From assembly GCA_902783765.1 (NCBI GenBank), contig CACZSB010000029.1, positions 1 to 9,455 on the forward strand: DNA of 9,455 nt, written 5' to 3'. The notes under the pieces are model-generated. The model was not told the origin of the DNA, ran no database searches, and saw only the letters and a program-made list of their open reading frames with translations. Source of the stretch: an uncultured Lachnospiraceae bacterium (lineage in GTDB: Bacteria > Bacillota > Clostridia > Lachnospirales > Lachnospiraceae). This document shows, piece after piece, positions 4,933 to 9,455 of the stretch (position 1 is its first letter; the number at the start of each line of letters is the position of its first letter). Made by a program: the position numbers and the translations under genes.

Positions 4933-6309
4933 ATGAAACGAAGCGCCGGCGTCGTAATCCTTATATTGCTGCTTTTGCTGCCCCTCTTCTCCTTCCCGGG
5001 GAAAGCCGGGGAGACCCTGCGTTTGGGGGACTTGGCAGCACTTCCGGAGGGCCCCGCCCTCCAGTCGGGCTATGCTGTGTTGATGGAGGCGAAATCCGGG
5101 GCCATCCTTTTTGAAAAGAATGCCACGGAAAAAGCCTATCCCGCCAGTATCACCAAGATTATGACCGCCATCCTGACCATGGAGAACTGTTCCCTGAATG
5201 ATCAGCTGACCTTCTCCTACCGGGCCACCCACGAGCTGGAGCCCGGCAGCAGCAGCATTGCCCGCACCGAGGGTGAGGTGATGACGGTGGAGGAATGTCT
5301 TTATGCGCTGATGGTGGCCTCCGCCAACGAGGTGGCCCAGGGACTGGCGGAGCATATTTCCGGCAGTCTGGAGGCCTTTGTGGACTTGATGAACCGCAAG
5401 GCCCAGGATTTGGGCTGTGTGAACACCCATTTTGCCAACACCCACGGCTATCACAATCCGGATCATTACTCCTGCGCCTACGATATCGCTTTGATTCTGA
5501 AGGAAGCCCTGCGCCACGAAACCCTGGTGGAGATTATGGGCACCCCCGCCTACCAGATTCCCCCCACCAACAAACACAGCGAGATCACCTATCTCCGCTC
5601 CTACCATCCCCTGATTATCCCCGGCTCTTCCATCAAATACCCCTATGCTGTGGCCGGCAAAACCGGCTATACGGATGAGGCCCTTTGTACCCTGGCCACC
5701 TATGCCAAAAAGGATGATCTGGATCTGGTCTGCGTCTGTATGCAGTCGGAAAGCCAGGAGGTCAACGGCCGGGATACCATTTCTCTTTTCGAATACGGCT
5801 TCCGCTGGTTCACCTGCTATAATCTCAGCAAGCTGGACAGCATGTGGAATGAGGGGGAAACCCCCTTTTTGGGCAAGGACCTGGTGCGCTTTACCAATGC
5901 AGAACCCCTTTACTGCACCCTGCCCAATCAGATTTCCGTAACGGAACTGAAAAGCCAGACTATTTTCCATGGCAACCAGGGCGGGGAGGGTCTGGCCACC
6001 CGGATTTATACTTATCAGGATCATGAGGTAGCCCGTTCCAATCTGAAATGGATCCCCACCACCAGCAATATCGAGCTCACCCCCGTGGTTCAGCTGGTGC
6101 CCTCCCGAAACGAGGTGCTGCGGGAAAAGCATTTGGGACTGCCTCTGATTTACTGGATTCTGATTGGAGGCGGGCTGGGGCTGCTGCTGCTGACCTGGTT
6201 TACGGTGTGGATTGCCATTCGGAGCGTGAAGCGTTTCCAAAGAAAAAGGGCCCAGGCCAAGCGGGCCATGGACCGGATGACGGATGATCGTTTTCCCCCG
6301 CTGATTTAG
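4933..6309 (+). CDS. Membrane-anchored D-alanyl-D-alanine carboxypeptidase (peptidase S11, DacF/PBP5-like)
   Basis: Penicillin-binding serine carboxypeptidase that removes the terminal D-Ala of peptidoglycan stem pentapeptides outside the membrane. All three active-site motifs are present: SITK with Ser72 nucleophile and Lys75, SAN (130-132) and KTG (243-245). Residues 1-25 are a secretory signal (MKRSAGVVILILLLLLPLFS followed by FPGKAGE). A transmembrane helix at about 404-430 (LPLIYWILIGGGLGLLLL onward) precedes a Lys/Arg-rich cytoplasmic tail. This anchors the enzyme by a true C-terminal helix instead of the amphipathic helix of classic PBP5. Length 458 fits the clostridial DacF type. The ATG at 4933 is the first possible start, because the stop of the preceding gene lies in the same frame at 4924-4926. 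The nearest Shine-Dalgarno (AGGAG, 4912-4916) is 16 bases away, so translation probably depends on coupling to the CoA-transferase gene. Its 3' end overlaps ispED by 4 bp. Confidence 0.93.
   Translation: MKRSAGVVILILLLLLPLFSFPGKAGETLRLGDLAALPEGPALQSGYAVLMEAKSGAILFEKNATEKAYPASITKIMTAILTMENCSLNDQLTFSYRATHELEPGSSSIARTEGEVMTVEECLYALMVASANEVAQGLAEHISGSLEAFVDLMNRKAQDLGCVNTHFANTHGYHNPDHYSCAYDIALILKEALRHETLVEIMGTPAYQIPPTNKHSEITYLRSYHPLIIPGSSIKYPYAVAGKTGYTDEALCTLATYAKKDDLDLVCVCMQSESQEVNGRDTISLFEYGFRWFTCYNLSKLDSMWNEGETPFLGKDLVRFTNAEPLYCTLPNQISVTELKSQTIFHGNQGGEGLATRIYTYQDHEVARSNLKWIPTTSNIELTPVVQLVPSRNEVLREKHLGLPLIYWILIGGGLGLLLLTWFTVWIAIRSVKRFQRKRAQAKRAMDRMTDDRFPPLI
6306..6309. other. Tail-to-tail overlap of the carboxypeptidase and ispED genes
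   Basis: The plus-strand TAG (6307-6309) and the minus-strand TAA (6306-6308) share bases in the tetramer TTAG. There is no intergenic space, and no hairpin with a T-run is visible close to either stop, so transcripts from the two strands are likely to overlap. Confidence 0.85.
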
Positions 6310-7835
6310 GGAATATCCGCCGGAAAAGTAATTTTGATATTGGCCTCGTCTCCGGGAATCAATTTGACCCGGCAGCCGGCCTTCTCCAAAAGGGAGCAGT
6401 CATCGGTGACGGCTTCCTTTATGCTTTCATGGGCCTCCCGCAAAAAGCGAGTCCGAAAGGCCTGGGGGGTCTGAACCAGCCAGCTGCGGCTTCGATCTGT
6501 GGTTTCCAGCACCTCTCCCTTTTCATTGCAGATTTTGATGGTATCCCGGCTGGGCACCCCCAGGGACAGGCCCGGGTATTCGGAAAGGCCCAAAAGACAG
6601 GCGTCCACCGCCTCTTCTTTTACATAGGGCCGGGCTCCGTCGTGGATTAAAACCCGTTCCCGGCTGCACAAATCCAGGGCCCGGGCCACGGAGGCCTGCC
6701 GCTCTTCTCCCCCGGGGGTCAGGCGGATTTCACAGGGGTTTCCCCAACTGCGGGGGGGCAGCTGCCCTATAAGGCGCCGAATATCCGCTTCATCCTCGGG
6801 CCGATGGGCAATGATAATCTCCGCCACCCCAGGGTGATTGTAAAAGCATTCCAGACTATGCTGCAAAACCGGCTTTCCTTTCAGGGGAATCATCAGCTTT
6901 CCCCGGGGGTCCCCAAAGCGCCGGCCGCTGCCCCCCGCCGCCAGAATAACACTGATTTCGGGGTCGGGGCTATCTAAGGATTCACAGGCAAAAAGACGCC
7001 AGCCCTCCGGCAAGGTCCGGCCCAGCTTTTCCCAGGCTAGGTCCCGCTCTTTTTCCCCGGAGAAAAGGCCGAAAAGCGCCGATCCGGAGCCGCTTAAGGA
7101 GACCCCCAGAGCGCCGGCCTGAAGAAGGCTTTCCCGGGCAGCCAGAAAGCTTTCCCGAGCCTCCCCCGTCAACAATGCCTGGAAATCATTGTATAAATAC
7201 CCGGAAAGCGCCAGGGAATCCCCCTTGGCCAGGGCATCCGCCAGGGCCTGCTGCCGCTGTTCCAGGGCTTCCGGCTCCAGGGTGATTTTCCCCTGCCGGT
7301 CCCAGGCGCTGTACATGGCGGCGGTGCTGCAGCCCGTCCGGGGTTTTATAATCAAAAAATAAAACTTTTTACCACAGGATAATTCTTCCAGCAGCTGGCC
7401 CCGATCCCGGCCCCGCTGGGGGCGGTGGGAAAACTGGACCGCCACATCGGCCCCCAGGCTGGCCCCCAGGCTTTGAAGGGCCTCCCGGGTCATATCCGGC
7501 GCCCCCAGGCGGCTCAGGCCCCACAGGGTCATGGCGGCATCGGCACTGCCGCCGCCCAGTCCCGCTTGATCCGGAATATATTTGGTCAGATGAATAGAAG
7601 CCGGCGGCAGCTCTCTTTCCCTTTGAAGCAGGTCCCGGGCCCGAATCACCAGATTATCATCATTTTCCAGCTTTGCCTGGGAGCAGGTAAAACCCGCCGC
7701 TTCCCCGGGCAGGATTTCCAGCACATCATAAAGAGAGACCGGAAGAAAAACCGTGTCGATGGTATGATAAGCATCGGCCCCCCGGCCGGTGATATACAAA
7801 CTTAAATTGATTTTGGCATGGGGAAACAGCTTCAT
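6306..7835 (-). CDS. Fused IspE-IspD: CDP-methylerythritol kinase joined to MEP cytidylyltransferase
   Basis: One 509-residue protein with two full enzymes of the MEP isoprenoid pathway. Residues 1-290 are IspE, the GHMP-type 4-diphosphocytidyl-2-C-methyl-D-erythritol kinase: HAKINLSLYITG with Lys8, AYHTIDTVF, the ATP loop AGLGGGSADAA (91-101), GADV with catalytic Asp130, and SGSGSALF (248-255). Residues 291-509 are IspD, the cytidylyltransferase: ILAAGGSGRRFG (297-308), Lys313, IHDGARP (397-403), VPSRDTIK (427-434), TDRSRSW with Arg448, TPQAF and ANIKITFP with Lys501, so the known IspD substrate residues all have counterparts. The junction DSPDPEIS has no linker and no alternative start codon, so this is a genuine in-frame fusion. 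The start at 7835 is preferred over 7871 because the ATG overlaps the ispF stop as ATGA, GGGGAG lies 5 bases upstream, and MKLFPHAKINLSL is the normal IspE beginning. The IspD part ends about ten residues early, and IspE residues 135-150 are divergent. Confidence 0.93.
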   Translation of the reverse strand: MKLFPHAKINLSLYITGRGADAYHTIDTVFLPVSLYDVLEILPGEAAGFTCSQAKLENDDNLVIRARDLLQRERELPPASIHLTKYIPDQAGLGGGSADAAMTLWGLSRLGAPDMTREALQSLGASLGADVAVQFSHRPQRGRDRGQLLEELSCGKKFYFLIIKPRTGCSTAAMYSAWDRQGKITLEPEALEQRQQALADALAKGDSLALSGYLYNDFQALLTGEARESFLAARESLLQAGALGVSLSGSGSALFGLFSGEKERDLAWEKLGRTLPEGWRLFACESLDSPDPEISVILAAGGSGRRFGDPRGKLMIPLKGKPVLQHSLECFYNHPGVAEIIIAHRPEDEADIRRLIGQLPPRSWGNPCEIRLTPGGEERQASVARALDLCSRERVLIHDGARPYVKEEAVDACLLGLSEYPGLSLGVPSRDTIKICNEKGEVLETTDRSRSWLVQTPQAFRTRFLREAHESIKEAVTDDCSLLEKAGCRVKLIPGDEANIKITFPADIP

Positions 7836-8323
7836 AGGGGCTCCCCGGGCAGCCAGGCCGTTACAATACACAGCACCTGAATCCCCTCTCCCCGGCCAAA
7901 GGCTGTAAGGCCCTCTCCGCTGGTGGCGGTAAGGCCAATCCGCCCCGACTCCAGGTTCAGAATCTGGCTCAAATGTGCCCGGATGGCTGGGATCAGCGGA
8001 GTAAAACGAGGCCGGGCCGCCTCAATGCTGAAGGAAACATGCTCCAAATGCCCTCCCAGGGCTCCCAGGTCCTTTAAGGCCTCTTCCAGATAGGCCCGGC
8101 TGTCCCGAATCCCGGCCCGGCAAAGCTCATCGGCCACCGGCCCAAGGATATTCCGGCCGGTGATGCCGGAGACCGCATTGGTCAGGGCGTGGAGCAGCAC
8201 GTCCCCGTCGCTGTTGGCCTTCAGGCCCCTTTCGCCACTTATCAAAAAGCCCCCCAGAATCAGGGGCTTGTCAAAGCTGTTTTCAAAAGCATGGGAATCC
8301 TGTCCCAGGGCGCTGCGGATCAT
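7832..8323 (-). CDS. ispF: 2-C-methyl-D-erythritol 2,4-cyclodiphosphate synthase, non-canonical subgroup
   Basis: Cyclises CDP-methylerythritol 2-phosphate to methylerythritol 2,4-cyclodiphosphate with loss of CMP; family members are trimers with Zn at the subunit interface. The metal ligands are present: GQDSHAF with Asp9 and His11, and SDGDVLLHALTNA with His45. The C-terminal TATSGEGLTAFGRGEGI (132-148) corresponds to the TTTEKLGFTGRGEG block of E. coli IspF. The usual FPDTDP..KGADS loop is replaced by NILGPVADELCRAGIRDSR (58-76), and an SFSIEAARP segment takes the place of the standard strand. I recall similar sequences annotated as IspF in other Clostridia and some other phyla, so this appears to be a coherent subgroup and not a decayed gene. 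Length 163 is normal. AAGGTGG precedes the ATG by about 6 bases; an 11-base gap separates it from the TPR gene, and its TGA overlaps the ispED start. Confidence 0.88.
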   Translation of the reverse strand: MIRSALGQDSHAFENSFDKPLILGGFLISGERGLKANSDGDVLLHALTNAVSGITGRNILGPVADELCRAGIRDSRAYLEEALKDLGALGGHLEHVSFSIEAARPRFTPLIPAIRAHLSQILNLESGRIGLTATSGEGLTAFGRGEGIQVLCIVTAWLPGEPL

Positions 8324-8334
8324 ATACCCACCTT

Positions 8335-9150
8335 TCAGCTGGTTTGATGCTTTCTGTATTCTTCCTTCCAGCGGTATAAAAGTTCCAGATATTCCCGGCT
8401 CCGCTCCGGCTCCTCTTTATCCGCCAGGGCGGCGGCTTCCAGGCCCTTATCCTGATACTGGGCCAGATTTCGGCGGTTTTCCAAATTGCTGCGGAACTGG
8501 GCCAAACGCTCCTCGTCCACCACGTTTTCCAGACCCAGGGGCAATTCATCCCGGCCCATCATCACATTCAGCAGATACATTTTTTCCGGCAGGGTGTTGT
8601 CCCGGGTCATCACAAAGGCCTGCTGAAGGCATTCCAGGGCCTCCTGGAAATGCTCGGTCCGGGCGTAACAGGCCCCTTTGGAAACCCACAGACGGCCCAC
8701 AAAATCCTTATTGCTCTGCTCCCGGCCCTCCTGGGAAAGAATCTGATTATAAATCCGCAGGGCCGCAAAATACTGGCCCCGGGAAAACAGGGCGTCTCCC
8801 TTGGCCTTTAAGCGGTTGGCCGGGCCCGTCAGGCTCACCTGTTCCATTTGCTTGCGGAAGGTAAAAAGCTCCGCACTGCTGTAATAACGCAGCTCCTGGA
8901 GAATCAGATATAAAACCTCATACAGACTGCTTTGCTCCCGGCCGTAGCGAATCCGCTCCGCCAGCTTTTCCTGATTGATCTGCTCCAGAAAATCCAGCAG
9001 ACGCTCATCGGGAAAGCTCTCGTCAATCAGCAGCAGATGATTATAAATATAATAGCTCAGTTCCTCTCCGGTGAAGAGGCGGACCCCCAGCTCCGGCACA
9101 TAATAGGGCCGTTCCGCTGTCTGGCTCCTGCATAAAATCAGATTGCCCAT
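8335..9150 (-). CDS. TPR-containing protein of unknown function, partner of DUF5716-like gene
   Basis: A soluble 271-residue protein with no signal peptide or membrane segment. The N-terminal region (1-100), starting MGNLILCRSQTAERPYYVPE and containing EELSYYIYNHLLLID, is a helical domain I associate with clostridial proteins encoded beside DUF5716 genes. Two tetratricopeptide-like units follow, at about 111-144 (NRLKAKGDALFSRGQYFAAL) and 151-184 (GRLWVSKGACYARTEHFQEA). The C-terminus is a charged helix, probably coiled coil (215-268). TPR units normally hold protein partners, so an adaptor or scaffold role is plausible, but no enzymatic function can be assigned. Start ATG 9148-9150 has GGGAGG 11 bases upstream. 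It lies 21 bases after the upstream gene and 11 bases before ispF, which suggests one transcript. Confidence 0.85.
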   Translation of the reverse strand: MGNLILCRSQTAERPYYVPELGVRLFTGEELSYYIYNHLLLIDESFPDERLLDFLEQINQEKLAERIRYGREQSSLYEVLYLILQELRYYSSAELFTFRKQMEQVSLTGPANRLKAKGDALFSRGQYFAALRIYNQILSQEGREQSNKDFVGRLWVSKGACYARTEHFQEALECLQQAFVMTRDNTLPEKMYLLNVMMGRDELPLGLENVVDEERLAQFRSNLENRRNLAQYQDKGLEAAALADKEEPERSREYLELLYRWKEEYRKHQTS

Positions 9151-9171
9151 GGCCTTTCCTGCCTCCCTTCC

Positions 9172-9455
9172 CTAAGATATCAGGAAATCCTTGCGGATGA
9201 CCCGGTCGCTGGCGGGGAAAAGCTCACCGAAGCCCTTATCCACCACCCGCACCGTCACATGGTTCTCCGAGGAGAAGGACACAATCACCTGAATCCGGGT
9301 GGTTTTATTGGGCCGGGCGGGCAGCTCCGCCAGGGAAATACTGATATTCTCCACCCGCTGGGTGAAGAAGGGGGTTACCAAAAGTTCCAGGGAATGGACA
9401 TCATCCAAAATAAATTCCGCGCTGACCCGGGCTTCATACCAGTTGCTGCCGGCGC
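9172..9455 (-). CDS. C-terminal fragment of a DUF5716-like protein, N-terminus beyond window
   Basis: The frame is open from the right edge (94 codons visible) to TAG at 9172-9174, so only the C-terminus is seen. The visible part begins GSNWYEARVSAEFILDD and ends VDKGFGELFPASDRVIRKD followed by FLIS. The alternating hydrophobic pattern with ISISLAELPARPNKTTRIQV and HVTVRVVDKGFGELFP suggests a beta-sandwich tail. The GFGELFP block and the adjacent TPR gene resemble the DUF5716 family of Clostridia, whose members I remember as large proteins with an Hsp70/actin-like N-terminal region. That region is not visible here, so the family call rests on the tail and context. A TTG near 9408 could be mistaken for a start, but the reading frame continues upstream of it with family-like sequence. 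Confidence 0.68.
   Translation of the reverse strand, partial: AGSNWYEARVSAEFILDDVHSLELLVTPFFTQRVENISISLAELPARPNKTTRIQVIVSFSSENHVTVRVVDKGFGELFPASDRVIRKDFLIS

Noticed and set aside
3733..6240. An 835-codon open frame on the minus strand opposite the CoA-transferase and carboxypeptidase genes
   Set aside because: It is antisense to two confidently identified genes, and its Gly/His/Gln-rich translation shows no domain. Codon bias toward C and G at third positions in GC-rich genes removes antisense stops and explains its length.
7836..7871. An upstream start for the IspE-IspD gene adding 12 residues
   Set aside because: The extension lies within the ispF coding region, lacks its own ribosome binding site and is not part of IspE; the ATGA overlap with GGGGAG at 7841-7846 supports 7835.
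9172..9408. A stand-alone 78-codon gene with a TTG start
   Set aside because: The frame continues to the window edge with plausible protein sequence upstream, so it is the C-terminus of a longer gene.

Overview
The window reads as chromosomal DNA from a GC-rich, butyrate-forming anaerobe of the Bacillota (class Clostridia, probably Lachnospiraceae or a close relative). The basis is a near-canonical butyryl-CoA:acetate CoA-transferase, AGGAGG-type ribosome binding sites, a TTG start, an S11 D-Ala-D-Ala carboxypeptidase, MEP-pathway genes, and a TPR/DUF5716-like gene pair that I associate with Clostridia. No rRNA, tRNA, CRISPR array, transposase or integrase is visible.

Left block (1-3411, minus strand) is a peptide-type ABC transporter locus. 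From a strong divergent promoter near 3450-3476 it reads: OppD/DppD-type ATPase (TTG start), then a UlaG-like metallo-beta-lactamase-fold hydrolase overlapping it by 4 bp, then an AT-rich lipoprotein gene that looks inserted, then a family 5 substrate-binding lipoprotein that runs off the left edge. No permease or second ATPase is inside the window. The centre (3412-3582) is a compact divergent promoter region with a good sigma-A promoter in each direction and two palindromic candidate operators.

Right of it (3583-6309, plus strand) the CoA-transferase is followed 6 bp later by a membrane-anchored D,D-carboxypeptidase. The last block (6306-9455, minus strand) reads DUF5716-like C-terminus, TPR protein, ispF, then one 509-codon gene encoding IspE fused directly to IspD. 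These genes are tightly packed (21 bp, 11 bp, then a 4-bp ATGA overlap). The fusion gene overlaps the carboxypeptidase gene tail to tail by 4 bp.

The most notable observation is the kinase-first IspE-IspD fusion beside a non-canonical IspF. Together they place three consecutive MEP steps (cytidylyltransfer, kinase, cyclodiphosphate synthase) on two polypeptides in an arrangement different from the familiar IspDF fusion. The second is a visibly AT-rich lipoprotein gene inside an otherwise GC-rich transporter operon.
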